DNA from: JAENVU01 sp963765075
GTDB taxonomy: Bacteria > Actinomycetota > Acidimicrobiia > IMCC26256 > JAENVU01
DNA: 64,000 nucleotides
Reading direction: 5' to 3'
Assembly: GCA_963765075.1 (NCBI GenBank)
Contig: CAVXVA010000004.1
Coordinates: 123,482 to 187,481 of the forward strand
The position numbers and the translations under genes are program-made. Below the pieces are notes generated by a model, which saw only the letters and a list, made by a program, of their open reading frames with translations, ran no database searches and was not told where the DNA came from. The number at the start of each line of letters is the position of its first letter. The first letter of the stretch is position 1. Positions 1 to 8,463 of this stretch are shown piece after piece.

Positions 1-122
1 AGAAAACTCACGACGGCTCCGGCGTCGGGGACCGAGGCCCAGGCCACCGCGAGGTCGACCGGCAGTGGTTCGGAGTCGAGCGCAACCCAGTCGGGCTGCT
101 CCGGTGGGGTCAGGGACGACAC
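1..122 (-). CDS. moaE: Molybdopterin synthase catalytic subunit MoaE (partial)
   Basis: Partial gene running off the left edge. MoaE transfers sulfur from thiocarboxylated MoaD to precursor Z to make molybdopterin in the cytoplasm. The roughly 40 visible residues include VAWASVPDAGAVVSF, which matches the MoaE segment just before the FxGxVRxxN core; the catalytic part lies outside the window. The GTG at 122 is preferred because a TACAAT hexamer (130-135, minus strand) ends 7 nt before it, the leaderless layout used by many genes here. An in-frame ATG at 131 would sit inside that -10 box. It is divergent from the PDZ protein gene. Identification rests on a short stretch, so confidence is moderate. 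Confidence 0.6.
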   Translation of the reverse strand, partial: MSSLTPPEQPDWVALDSEPLPVDLAVAWASVPDAGAVVSF

Positions 123-202
123 GGGCACCATTGTAGGGATCACGCCCGCCGAACCCCAGGGCCGCGGGTGAACGGCGCGAACTCGTCGGTAGAATCTCCG
201 AA

Positions 203-1429
203 ATGCCGGGGACCGACGACGACGACGAGGCCACCCGGCCGCCCCCCCATCCGATGGATCGGACGTGGCTCCACCCATCGGAGATGTTCGCCGCACAACG
301 TTCGGCCCAATCCGCGCCCGCCGCGTCGACGTCACCAACGGTCGGCCACCGACGGAGTTGGCGCCGCGACGTGCTGCTCGCAGTCACCGCCGGCACCGTC
401 GGCGCGATGGCCACCATCTCGGTACTCGGCATCGTCGGCGCATTCGACGACGAACCCAGCCGATCCGCCGCCGCCGGCGCCCCGCAGAGCAGCACACCCA
501 CGGACGCGGCCGTGATCGCGAGTCACGTCGTCCCCGGAGTCGCCGCGGTCATCACGACAACGGGCGGCGTGGAACGACGGGGTTCCGGCGTAGCCGTCAG
601 TGACCACCGGTTGGTCACGACCGCCGCCGTGGTCGACGACTCGAACCCGGTCGGCGCGGAGGTCGAGGTGTGCGTCTCGAACAAGACTCGTCACCGGGCG
701 ACGGTCATCGGCCGCGACCCGGTGACGGGTCTCGTCCTCCTGTCGATCCCAACCCTGCGGTTCGACCCAACCCCAATCGGTGGATCCGACCGGCTCCGGG
801 CCGGTGATTGGATCGTCGCCGTCGGACGCACGGACACCAGCGGCCCGTGGGTGACGACCGGTGTGGTGACGGCCACCGGCGGATGGACCGACGACCCCGC
901 GGGCATCAAACTCGCCGGCCTCATCAACACCAATGCCGATCTCGTCGACAACGCTCGCGGCGGTGCGCTGGTCGACGGTGAGGGGAACGTGGTCGGCATC
1001 CTCTCGGGGGCGGGGTCCGGTCCCACTCGGACCGCCGCGATCCCCAGCGATGTCGTGATCGACGTCGCCCAACAACTCGAGCGGCAGGGATGGGTGAGCC
1101 ACGGTGCACTTGGTCTTCGAGTCACCGATGGCAACGGCGGTGTCACGGTGTCCGAGATCGCGCCCGGTTCGAGCGCGGCGACCGCGGGGATCCGCGTCGG
1201 CGACCGCATCACCGCTATCGATGGCCGCCCGACGCCCGACACTGCCGCCCTCGTCGTTGCGGTCCGACGCGAGCCTTCCGGCCAACGGGTGGTGGTCACG
1301 GTCGTCCGCGGCGGCCGAAATCACCGGCTCACCGCGGTCCTCGATCGCGCCGGAGTCGCCGAACCCGTTGGTGGGAGCAGTCCCTTCACCCCACCACCCA
1401 CGACCCAGTTGGCGGTCTCGACGCCCTGA
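203..1429 (+). CDS. Membrane-anchored HtrA-like PDZ protein with degenerate catalytic triad
   Basis: A 408-residue protein built like an HtrA/S1C serine protease: Asp/Pro-rich cytoplasmic head with a TWLHPSE motif (residues 21-27), one membrane helix (about 56-82), trypsin-like domain (about 100-295) and a C-terminal PDZ domain (about 305-385). All three catalytic positions look replaced. The His site reads VTTAAVV (Ala near 142), the Asp site DPVTGLVLL (Gly near 176), and the nucleophile site DNARGGALV (Arg252 instead of Ser in GNSGG). It is therefore probably a non-proteolytic scaffold or stress sensor at the outer face of the membrane. A TAGAAT hexamer (190-195) lies 7 nt before the ATG, suggesting a leaderless mRNA. 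The active htrA homologue is at 19372-20754. Confidence 0.75.
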   Translation: MPGTDDDDEATRPPPHPMDRTWLHPSEMFAAQRSAQSAPAASTSPTVGHRRSWRRDVLLAVTAGTVGAMATISVLGIVGAFDDEPSRSAAAGAPQSSTPTDAAVIASHVVPGVAAVITTTGGVERRGSGVAVSDHRLVTTAAVVDDSNPVGAEVEVCVSNKTRHRATVIGRDPVTGLVLLSIPTLRFDPTPIGGSDRLRAGDWIVAVGRTDTSGPWVTTGVVTATGGWTDDPAGIKLAGLINTNADLVDNARGGALVDGEGNVVGILSGAGSGPTRTAAIPSDVVIDVAQQLERQGWVSHGALGLRVTDGNGGVTVSEIAPGSSAATAGIRVGDRITAIDGRPTPDTAALVVAVRREPSGQRVVVTVVRGGRNHRLTAVLDRAGVAEPVGGSSPFTPPPTTQLAVSTP

Positions 1430-1506
1430 GTGGGCGCACCGGGCACCATTTCCTCCATCGTCGGGCCGGTGAGACGGCATCGCTCATCGGGTGCGAGACT
1501 GACCGG

Positions 1507-2556
1507 ATGGAGCTCACCGACGCCGACGCCCAACTCCTCAATGCGGTGCAGTGGTCGTTCCCACTCGACGCTGCGCCCTACGCCGTGCTGGCCGACCGGC
1601 TCGGACTCACCGAAGCTGAGGTCATCGGCCGCCTGCAGGCTGTGAAGGAGGAAGGCGTCCTCCGGCAACTGTCGGCCATCTTCGATACCCGGGCGTTGGG
1701 GTACACGTCTGCCTTGATCGCTGCGAAGGTCGACGCCGACCACATCGACGCCGCCGCGGCCGTGATCAACGAGCACCCCGGAGTGAGCCACAACTACAAA
1801 CGCAACCACGATTACAACCTCTGGTACACGCTCGCCGTCCCGCCGGGCGAGGACTTCGACGCGCACCTCGACATCCTCCACACGGCGTCAGGGTCCCTGG
1901 TCACCCGCAAGTTGCCGACCCTCAAGCTCTACAAGATCGGCGTGAAGCTCGACATGACCGGGCAGACCGCGGCCGACGCCAAGGCCGAGGTCCTCGAACA
2001 CGAACGACCCGAACGCAAGACCGACATGCCCGCGCCGACGCTCAGCGATCTCGAAGTCGCGGTGATCCAGCTCTGCCAGGACGACCTTCCGCTCGTACCC
2101 CGGCCGTTCGCGGTCCAGGCCGAACGGCTCGGCATCAGCGAAGGCGAGCTGCTCGGGATCCTCGAGTCGTTCACCGAACGGAAGTTGATGCGCCGTTTCG
2201 CCGCGGTCATGAACCACCGCACCGCGGGGTTCAAGGCCAACGCCATGGGCGTCTGGGCAGTGCCCGAAGCCGACCTCGACGCGATCGGGCCGCAGATGGC
2301 CGGCTTCGCCGCGGTCTCGCACTGCTACCGCCGCCCGACGTACGAAGATTGGCCCTACACCGTATTCACCATGGTGCATGGTCGGACCGCCCGTGACTGC
2401 GAAGCCACCATCGACGCCATTGCGTCCGAGACCGGAGTCGACGAGTACACGCTGCTCTGGTCGATCAAGGAGTACAAGAAGGTTCGGCTGCGGTACTTCA
2501 CGTCGGAGTGGGCGACGTGGAACGACACTCACCTGGCGACGACCGCGAGTTCGTAG
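1507..2556 (+). CDS. Fused AhbA/AhbB-like (NirD/L type) siroheme decarboxylase, Lrp/AsnC fold
   Basis: A 349-residue protein with two tandem Lrp/AsnC-type units, each a winged helix followed by an alpha-beta sandwich. Unit one (1-165) holds HNYKRNHDYNLWYTLAVP, and unit two (about 178-349) holds SHCYRRPTYEDWPYTVFTMVHG. These His/Arg/Tyr-rich strands are the signature of siroheme decarboxylases (AhbA/AhbB, NirD/L/G/H), which remove the C12 and C18 acetates of siroheme. Such proteins are often mislabelled Lrp regulators. Normally the two subunits are separate; here they are fused. The ATG at 1507 follows GAGACT by 6 nt and is where homology begins. No other heme or d1 genes are nearby, so whether the product feeds heme or another tetrapyrrole is open. 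Confidence 0.75.
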   Translation: MELTDADAQLLNAVQWSFPLDAAPYAVLADRLGLTEAEVIGRLQAVKEEGVLRQLSAIFDTRALGYTSALIAAKVDADHIDAAAAVINEHPGVSHNYKRNHDYNLWYTLAVPPGEDFDAHLDILHTASGSLVTRKLPTLKLYKIGVKLDMTGQTAADAKAEVLEHERPERKTDMPAPTLSDLEVAVIQLCQDDLPLVPRPFAVQAERLGISEGELLGILESFTERKLMRRFAAVMNHRTAGFKANAMGVWAVPEADLDAIGPQMAGFAAVSHCYRRPTYEDWPYTVFTMVHGRTARDCEATIDAIASETGVDEYTLLWSIKEYKKVRLRYFTSEWATWNDTHLATTASS

Positions 2557-2648
2557 GGGTGGCGACACACGAGGCGTGACGGGGCGTCCGGTCTCGAGCA
2601 CGCTCGTCTTGAGTTACGGCAACTGACTCCGACCGACGTCGCGCCAGT

Positions 2649-3692
2649 TCACGATCGGCGCGCGCGCCGGGCCGCGACCCCGACGGCAATCCCTGCGGCC
2701 GCGACACCCACTGCGACCGCTGCGAGTTCTGGTCCCACCCCTCGGTCGGGGGCGAGGAACTCGTGCGTTTCGAGGAGGGTTTCTTCGTTCGTGTGCTGGG
2801 CACGCCACCCGATCGATTCGAGCCGGTCCGTGGCAATCACCCACGGGTTCAGCACGTAGGGCAACACACTCGGTGGAATGTCGCCGACGCCGGAACGCCA
2901 ACTCCTGGCGAGCAGGCGACGCATGACGTCGAGGGGCATCGCAGGCAGTCCGCTCCGGGGCAGGAGATTGCGCACCTCGTCGGCACCGAGCCATCCCGGA
3001 GCGGCGACATCGAACACACCGGGATGATCGCCGTTCACAACGAGCCTGAGGGCCGACACCACGTCGTCCACATGGACCACCTGGATCGGCGCGCCTTCAC
3101 GTCGAATACGGAGCCGCCGGTGACCGGCGAACAGCCGGGCGAAGAGGTGGTCGGCACCCGCGCCCAACACGGGCGCGGACCGCAACACCGTGACCGCGAC
3201 CTCAGGATGGTCGCGGTGCCACTCGTAGATCAGTCGTTCGGCCTCCGCGGCGTGGACCGCGGGAGCAAAGCCAGGATTGGGTCGCAACGGCGAGTCCTCG
3301 GTGAGTGGCACGGGGTTGGTGGCCCACGCGCCGTAGACGGCGGCGGTCGACACCCGCACGAACTTCGTGATCCCGACCTTGGCGGCGGCGGCCAACACGC
3401 GGCGGGTCCCTTCGATGTTCGCACGCGCCATGAGCGCATCGTCGACGATCGGATCGATCACCGCGGCAAGATGCACCACGGTATCGACGCCGGTGAGTAG
3501 GGACTCGATCTCCTGTCCGGCCACATCGACGAGGTGAGGCTCGAAGCCGGCACTGCTCCGCGCCGGATCGCGCACGTCCAGACCCACCACGCGACCCGCG
3601 CCCGAGCGGACCAACTCGGGGACCAGACGTGATCCGATCAGACCGGAAGCGCCGGTCACAGCGATGGTGGGGGCGGCAGAAGAATGAGTCAT
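2649..3692 (-). CDS. NAD(P)-dependent epimerase/dehydratase (extended SDR)
   Basis: A 347-residue extended short-chain dehydrogenase. The N-terminus TIAVTGASGLIGSRLVPEL carries the TGxxGxxG Rossmann motif. The catalytic Tyr region is AAVYGAW, where the usual YxxxK is not obvious, so the reaction cannot be named. The last 25 residues are Ala/Val-rich and hydrophobic, ending in basic residues, and may anchor the protein to the membrane. The ATG at 3692 is 21 bp from the divergent GTG of the zincin gene, so the two genes share a very short promoter region. Substrate could be a nucleotide sugar or a sterol-like compound; nothing in the context decides. Confidence 0.7.
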   Translation of the reverse strand: MTHSSAAPTIAVTGASGLIGSRLVPELVRSGAGRVVGLDVRDPARSSAGFEPHLVDVAGQEIESLLTGVDTVVHLAAVIDPIVDDALMARANIEGTRRVLAAAAKVGITKFVRVSTAAVYGAWATNPVPLTEDSPLRPNPGFAPAVHAAEAERLIYEWHRDHPEVAVTVLRSAPVLGAGADHLFARLFAGHRRLRIRREGAPIQVVHVDDVVSALRLVVNGDHPGVFDVAAPGWLGADEVRNLLPRSGLPAMPLDVMRRLLARSWRSGVGDIPPSVLPYVLNPWVIATDRLESIGWRAQHTNEETLLETHEFLAPDRGVGPELAAVAVGVAAAGIAVGVAARRARRS

Positions 3693-3713
3693 GAGCGTCC
3701 CTAGACTGACCGC

Positions 3714-4997
3714 GTGGCCGACGATCCTCAAACTGGAGACGAATCCGAACCGGTGAACCCGTTCGGGGCACTCGGATTGCCCTTCGACCTCTCCCAGGTC
3801 GACATGGCCGAGGCCATGCGGATTCTGCAGTCGCCGGGCCCGTTGAACTGGGAAATCGCCCGCCAGGTCGCGGAGCAGGTCGCGCTCGAAGGCGGAGCCG
3901 ACGAAGCAATCGCCGACGCGACCCGCCTCGAACTCATGGAACTGGCGCACACCGCAGTCGGGCCCGTCGTGACCGAAACCGGACTCGCCGACGTGGCCAC
4001 CCTCGCGGTCGAGATCGTGGATCGGCGCACGTGGGCCCGCCGACACCTCGAGGGACTCCGTCCGGTGCTCGAAACCCTTGCCGTGACCATGCAGGAAGCG
4101 ATGTCGGCCGACCTCGCCGACGCTGACGACTCCGAGGTGGAGGCCGCCACCGCAGGAATGCTCGGCATGCCGATAGGGGCCGACGGGATGCGCGGGTTGA
4201 TGAGCATGCTCGGCCCACTCCTCCTCGGTGCCCAGACCGGGTCGATGATCGGCTATCTCGCTCAATACGCATTGGGGAGCTTCGACCTCCCGTTGCCGTC
4301 CGTCGATGCGCCGACCATCACATTCGTCGCGCCGAACATCGATCGGTTCGCGACCGACTGGTCCATCGAACCGCGTGACGTCCGCACGGCCGTGGCCATC
4401 GCCGAGACCGTGCGGGCCGCCCAACGCAGCCGACCGTGGGTCCGGGATCGGCTGGTCGCGATCGCCAACGAGTACGTCGGCGCCTTCGAACTCGACCCGC
4501 GGGCGTTCGATGCCGCCTTCGGCGATGTCGACCCCACCGACGCCGAGGCCATGGCCGAGCTGGCCCAGCGCCCGGAGGTGTTGCTCGGCGCGCTCCGCAG
4601 TGAAGCCCAGCGAGCGATCCTCGAACGGAACCAGCAGTTCACGATGGTGCTCGAAGGTCACGCCGACCTGGTCACGGAGCGCATCGGTTCACACCTGATC
4701 GACGATTACCCGCGCATCCACGAGGCCCTCCGCCGCCACCACGTCGAACGCGGCGAGGCCGGTCGCTTCGTCGAAGGCATGCTCGGCGTCGAGTTGGACC
4801 GCGACCACTACGAGCGGGGTCAGGCCTTCTGTGCCGGCGTGGTCGAACGCACGGGCATGGCCGGCCTCAACCGGATCTGGGAAGGTCCCGAACTGCTGCC
4901 GACTCCGAACGAGTTGGATGCCCCAGGCTTGTGGCTGGCCCGCATCGATCTCCCCGACTTCGACCAACCCGACGCGGGTCAGTCCCCAACATCCTGA
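3714..4997 (+). CDS. Zincin_2 family putative zinc metallopeptidase (DUF2342/PF10103 type)
   Basis: A 427-residue cytoplasmic protein of the actinobacterial zincin-like family once called coenzyme F420 biosynthesis-associated protein. Family hallmarks are the MLGPLLLGAQTGSMIGYLAQYALG segment (shortened here to MLGPLLLGAQTGSM), the helical WIRDRLV-like stretch, and MVLEGHADLV. In the last, EGHA replaces the classical HExxH and is typical of this family. Proteolytic activity has not been firmly shown for the family. The GTG start at 3714 lies 6 nt after TAGACT (3702-3707), a leaderless arrangement. The dehydrogenase gene follows after 13 bp, so the two are probably co-transcribed. Confidence 0.75.
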   Translation: MADDPQTGDESEPVNPFGALGLPFDLSQVDMAEAMRILQSPGPLNWEIARQVAEQVALEGGADEAIADATRLELMELAHTAVGPVVTETGLADVATLAVEIVDRRTWARRHLEGLRPVLETLAVTMQEAMSADLADADDSEVEAATAGMLGMPIGADGMRGLMSMLGPLLLGAQTGSMIGYLAQYALGSFDLPLPSVDAPTITFVAPNIDRFATDWSIEPRDVRTAVAIAETVRAAQRSRPWVRDRLVAIANEYVGAFELDPRAFDAAFGDVDPTDAEAMAELAQRPEVLLGALRSEAQRAILERNQQFTMVLEGHADLVTERIGSHLIDDYPRIHEALRRHHVERGEAGRFVEGMLGVELDRDHYERGQAFCAGVVERTGMAGLNRIWEGPELLPTPNELDAPGLWLARIDLPDFDQPDAGQSPTS

Positions 4998-5010
4998 GAG
5001 GACCGCGCCA

Positions 5011-5751
5011 ATGACCATCGAAACGATCGGAGTGCTGGGCGCCGGTGTCATGGGTGGCGGGATCGCGCAGGTGTGTGCAACCGCCGGGTACGACGTCGTC
5101 GTCTACGACATCGACCCAACGGCGCTGACCGCCGGCCACGAACACGCGACCACCGGGCGATTCGGACTCGACTCCGGGGTCGAACGCGGCAAACTGACTC
5201 GAGACCAAGCCGACGCCGCGGCAGCCCGATTGACCTTCACCGAGGACTTCGCCCGCGCCGCAGCAACCGACCTGGTCGTCGAGGCGGTTCCCGAACGGCT
5301 CGACCTCAAGATCCGGGTCTTCCGCGACCTCGACGCCGCCGCACCGCAGCACACGATCCTGTGCTCCAACTCGTCCGGGTTCCCGATCCAGGCGATCGGC
5401 GCGGCGACGAATCGACCCGAGCTCGTCTGCGGGTGGCACTGGGCGTCACCGGCACCGGTGATGAAGTTGGCCGAGATCGTGCGGACGCGGGCGACGAGCG
5501 ACGCGACCATCGACACCGTCCGCGACGTCGCCGCCCGGTGCGGCAAGCACCCGGTGGTCGTGCAGGACACCGCGATGGCCTGGGGGTATGTCGCGAACCG
5601 CATCTACTTCGCCATGATCGCGGAGGCACAGAAGGTCGTGAACGAGGGCATCGCGACCTCCGACGACGTCGACCAGCTCATGATGGATTGCTATCGCTGG
5701 CCCGCGGGTCCGTTCGGCATGGTCAAAGGCGCCGGCTCCGGCTGGAGCTAG
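5011..5751 (+). CDS. 3-hydroxyacyl-CoA (3-hydroxybutyryl-CoA) dehydrogenase, short form
   Basis: A 246-residue NAD-dependent dehydrogenase interconverting 3-hydroxyacyl-CoA and 3-oxoacyl-CoA, as in beta-oxidation or butyrate/PHB metabolism. The N-terminal Rossmann motif is IGVLGAGVMGGGIAQVCA. The catalytic segment CSNSSGFPIQAI with GWHWASPAPVMKLAEIV corresponds to the family's S/N and HFFNP region, with HWASP in its place. The C-terminal helical domain stops early at WPAGPFGMVKGAGSGWS. Usual members are about 280-290 residues, so roughly 40 residues are absent. The stop overlaps the end of the convergent acetyltransferase gene by 4 bp. GAGAGG lies about 10 nt before the ATG. Activity of the short form is uncertain. 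Confidence 0.75.
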   Translation: MTIETIGVLGAGVMGGGIAQVCATAGYDVVVYDIDPTALTAGHEHATTGRFGLDSGVERGKLTRDQADAAAARLTFTEDFARAAATDLVVEAVPERLDLKIRVFRDLDAAAPQHTILCSNSSGFPIQAIGAATNRPELVCGWHWASPAPVMKLAEIVRTRATSDATIDTVRDVAARCGKHPVVVQDTAMAWGYVANRIYFAMIAEAQKVVNEGIATSDDVDQLMMDCYRWPAGPFGMVKGAGSGWS

Positions 5752-6968
5752 AACCAGGTCGACGCGAACGGCTCGCGATCGGCGCGGAACATCGCGTCGG
5801 CGGTACCGATGCTCCCCTGGCCGCTCGCGATCATCCGTCGGGCCCGGACCAACACACTCGGCGCGACCCCACCCAGTGCGATTGCGCCCAACGTTGCCGC
5901 GTCCATCGTGAGATCCGGCTCCCCGTCGGTACGAACGCAAGCGGTCACCCCATCCCGCGAGCTCACCCGGAATCGACCGATCGTCGACTCCAGCCCGAGG
6001 AACGGATCGGTCACTTCCAGCGTGAGCTCACCGTCATGTCCATACGAACGCTCCCCCAAGAGCCGCTGGGTGTCGACCGGGCGCAACCAGAGGAAGTCAC
6101 GCACACCCTCGGTCCGACACTGGCGCGGATCCGAGAGCAACCAGGGCAACGACGAGTCGGACGGCGTGTTCCAGGATCGCATCGCCACGGTCTGATCGAT
6201 GTGGAGCAGGTAATGCCACAAGGCGTGTTCCGCATCGTCCGAGGCCGCCATGAAGTCGCGCACTTCGACGACCTTCTGGGTATGGCCGCCCGTCCACTCG
6301 CCACTGACCACATAGAGCACGTACCCGACCGGCTGCCCGTCAATCTCGACGACGACGTCGAAGCGTCGCCGAGGGGCAACCGCGACCGGAGGTGCCCACT
6401 CGTCACTCCACCACGCATCGGGTCTCGACACCGCGCCAACCCGCGTTCGCCGGATCTGATCGAACAACGGTCGCGCGATCGTGATCCCGACCTCGGGCTC
6501 GACCATCCGCACCGCGGTGGTCGATGGCGGTGTCATCAACGTGGTCAGGTGCCGTTCGACCGCGACCGACGAGATCCGCGTGGCGATGCCGTACCCGAAC
6601 CGGCCGTAGATCCCACCCTCCGACGCCGTCAGCATCGAGACGACCTCGCCGCGTTCCACACTGTCGTTCACGAGCCAGCGCATGACCGCTCGGAGCAGGC
6701 CCTGGCGACGATGAGTCGGCCGGGTCGTGATCGCGCTCACGCCACCCGCCGCCACGATCCCGCCGCCCGGCAGGGTGAGTTCGAGGCCGTAGTTGCGTCC
6801 GGTCGCAACCATGTCGTCACCATCGACGGCAACGATCGCTCGGTCGGTCTCGGCAGAGGGCCACCCGTCCGGCGAGGGCGGTTCCCACCGATCGGCGAAG
6901 CCGTAGCCGGCGGCGCGGACGAAGGCGTCGACCTCGACGGCGGTGATCGTGCGGAGGCTGGCGGCCAT
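5748..6968 (-). CDS. Eis-like GNAT N-acetyltransferase
   Basis: A 406-residue acetyltransferase of the Eis type (enhanced intracellular survival). Members acetylate amines of aminoglycosides or lysines using acetyl-CoA and form hexamers. The N-terminal GNAT domain shows VSAITTRPTHRRQGLLRAVM, the acetyl-CoA pyrophosphate-binding RxxGxG/A-type loop, and SEGGIYGRFGYGIA. The second half is the sterol-carrier-like C-terminal domain, ending in a free carboxylate Phe (FASTWF), which in Eis enzymes reaches the active site. The ATG at 6968 is 7 nt after TAGAAC on the minus strand. It sits 10 bp downstream of the MFS gene on the same strand, so the pair may act together in drug or toxic-compound tolerance. 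Confidence 0.8.
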   Translation of the reverse strand: MAASLRTITAVEVDAFVRAAGYGFADRWEPPSPDGWPSAETDRAIVAVDGDDMVATGRNYGLELTLPGGGIVAAGGVSAITTRPTHRRQGLLRAVMRWLVNDSVERGEVVSMLTASEGGIYGRFGYGIATRISSVAVERHLTTLMTPPSTTAVRMVEPEVGITIARPLFDQIRRTRVGAVSRPDAWWSDEWAPPVAVAPRRRFDVVVEIDGQPVGYVLYVVSGEWTGGHTQKVVEVRDFMAASDDAEHALWHYLLHIDQTVAMRSWNTPSDSSLPWLLSDPRQCRTEGVRDFLWLRPVDTQRLLGERSYGHDGELTLEVTDPFLGLESTIGRFRVSSRDGVTACVRTDGEPDLTMDAATLGAIALGGVAPSVLVRARRMIASGQGSIGTADAMFRADREPFASTWF

Positions 6969-6978
6969 CGGCACGGTT

Positions 6979-8220
6979 CTAGTCGCCCCCGGGACCATCC
7001 GGCTCGGATTTTCCTGACCCGCTGCGCCCGGTGCGATCCCGCTCAGCTCGGGTACGCAGGCCCGCGACGTAGGACAACCCCGCGAAGAACAGCACCAACG
7101 CCAGCACGAAGAACCCACGCCGGCGATCCAGGACGCCGAGGAGCGCCACCGGAATCAGCGCACCGGCGACCCAACTCAGTTGGAAACGGGTCTCGAACCG
7201 TGCGAACGCGCGACCGCGCAGATGCTCCGGACCGTCTCGATGCACGAGGCTGTCGAAGGCGATTCGGCCGGCGGCGGCTCCCGCCGCCACGGTAAATCCA
7301 ATGCCGATGGCCCCCAGGGTTCCACCGTCGCGGGCGGCAAGCAGCGCAACCACCGCCGGAACCAGCAACGCAGCACCGAGAATCGACTCCTCTCGCAGCA
7401 CCCGGCGCAATCTCGGTGTGACCATGACCCCAACGAAGCCACCGACCGCACTCGCCGCGAGCACGACGCCGAACACCCAGGCAGGTTCGCCCCGCTGCTT
7501 CAGCAGGAACGCCAGAAGGAACGTCAGGAAGCCGACGCAGCCGCGCAGGATCGCCATGGCCGATCCGGCGTACACGATGCTCGGGATGGCCATCTCGGCC
7601 CGCTCCTCTGCGGTCTCGGGTGCGCTGGGCCGTGCGGCGGCCTGGATCCGCATCGAGAGGAATCCGGCAAGACCGAAGACCGCCGACGCGAGGAACAGCG
7701 AGAAGCGGGCGTCGAAGACGGCAACCAGACCGGCGGCCGGAAGCCCACCCGCGACGCTCGCCACGACACCGATCAACGAGAGCCGCGAGTTGGCTTCGAC
7801 GAGACCGTCGTCGTCGGCAACCACCGTCGGCACCAACGACGACTTGGCCACCGCGTGACCTTTGGACAGCACCAAGGCAACGAAGGCCAACGGGAACAGC
7901 AGGATGCTGTCGAGTTGGCCGATCATGAGGAAACACACCAGTGCGCGGCCGAAGCAGCCGACGGCCAGCAACGTCCGGCGGCCGGCGCGGCTGCGGTCCA
8001 ACGCGGGGCCGATCACGGGAGCAACGACCGAGAACGGAGCGAGCGTCAAGAGCAGGTAGAGGAGCACCTGCGTTCTCGATTCCCCGATGCTCTGGGTGAA
8101 GAAGATCGATCCGGCCAGCGACACGGTGAGACAGGCGTCGCCCACCGTAGATGCCGCATGCGCGACGGCGAGGCGACCGAAAGGGTTCAGTTCGTACGTT
8201 CGAGGATCACGAGTCACCAT
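6979..8220 (-). CDS. Major facilitator superfamily transporter
   Basis: A 413-residue integral membrane protein with about 12 hydrophobic helices. The cytoplasmic loop after helix 2 reads GPALDRSRAGRRTL, the MFS G-x-x-x-D-R-x-G-R-R signature. The layout matches MFS_1/NarK-like efflux proteins; the substrate cannot be read from the sequence. The C-terminal tail is charged and Gly-rich. The gene is followed after 10 bp by the Eis-like acetyltransferase, whose putative -10 lies inside this gene's last codons. Upstream, 8221-8259 contains an imperfect hairpin (CGCCGAGGC paired with GCCTCGGCG) of unknown role. Confidence 0.8.
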   Translation of the reverse strand: MVTRDPRTYELNPFGRLAVAHAASTVGDACLTVSLAGSIFFTQSIGESRTQVLLYLLLTLAPFSVVAPVIGPALDRSRAGRRTLLAVGCFGRALVCFLMIGQLDSILLFPLAFVALVLSKGHAVAKSSLVPTVVADDDGLVEANSRLSLIGVVASVAGGLPAAGLVAVFDARFSLFLASAVFGLAGFLSMRIQAAARPSAPETAEERAEMAIPSIVYAGSAMAILRGCVGFLTFLLAFLLKQRGEPAWVFGVVLAASAVGGFVGVMVTPRLRRVLREESILGAALLVPAVVALLAARDGGTLGAIGIGFTVAAGAAAGRIAFDSLVHRDGPEHLRGRAFARFETRFQLSWVAGALIPVALLGVLDRRRGFFVLALVLFFAGLSYVAGLRTRAERDRTGRSGSGKSEPDGPGGD

Positions 8221-8463
8221 CGCCGAGGCGAGGCTACAGGTCGCCCTTGCCTCGGCGTTCGTTCACCGAAAAGTCATGCCCTGGTTTCCCAGTGGCGAAC
8301 TCCGCGCCACCCCGCTTCCGTAGTCTTCTGGATGTCGACCTGACCTCCGAAGGACGACCGCCAGGACATCGGTCCCCCTCCGGTCCTGGCCCCCCGATCC
8401 ACCACCTCCCCGGTGGATCGCGCCCGAAATCCCCGACGATGGTAGGTCGGTACGATGGAGCCC

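Noticed and set aside
2649..4661. Long minus-strand frame extending upstream of the SDR gene
   Set aside because: Only the part from 3692 down is SDR. The upstream extension is antisense to the zincin_2 gene and has shadow composition.
5073..7295. 740-residue plus-strand frame
   Set aside because: Arg/Asp-rich nonsense antisense to the acetyltransferase and shifted relative to the dehydrogenase; no family signal.
7180..8343. 387-residue plus-strand frame
   Set aside because: Antisense of the MFS gene, whose helices and MFS motif are clear on the minus strand.
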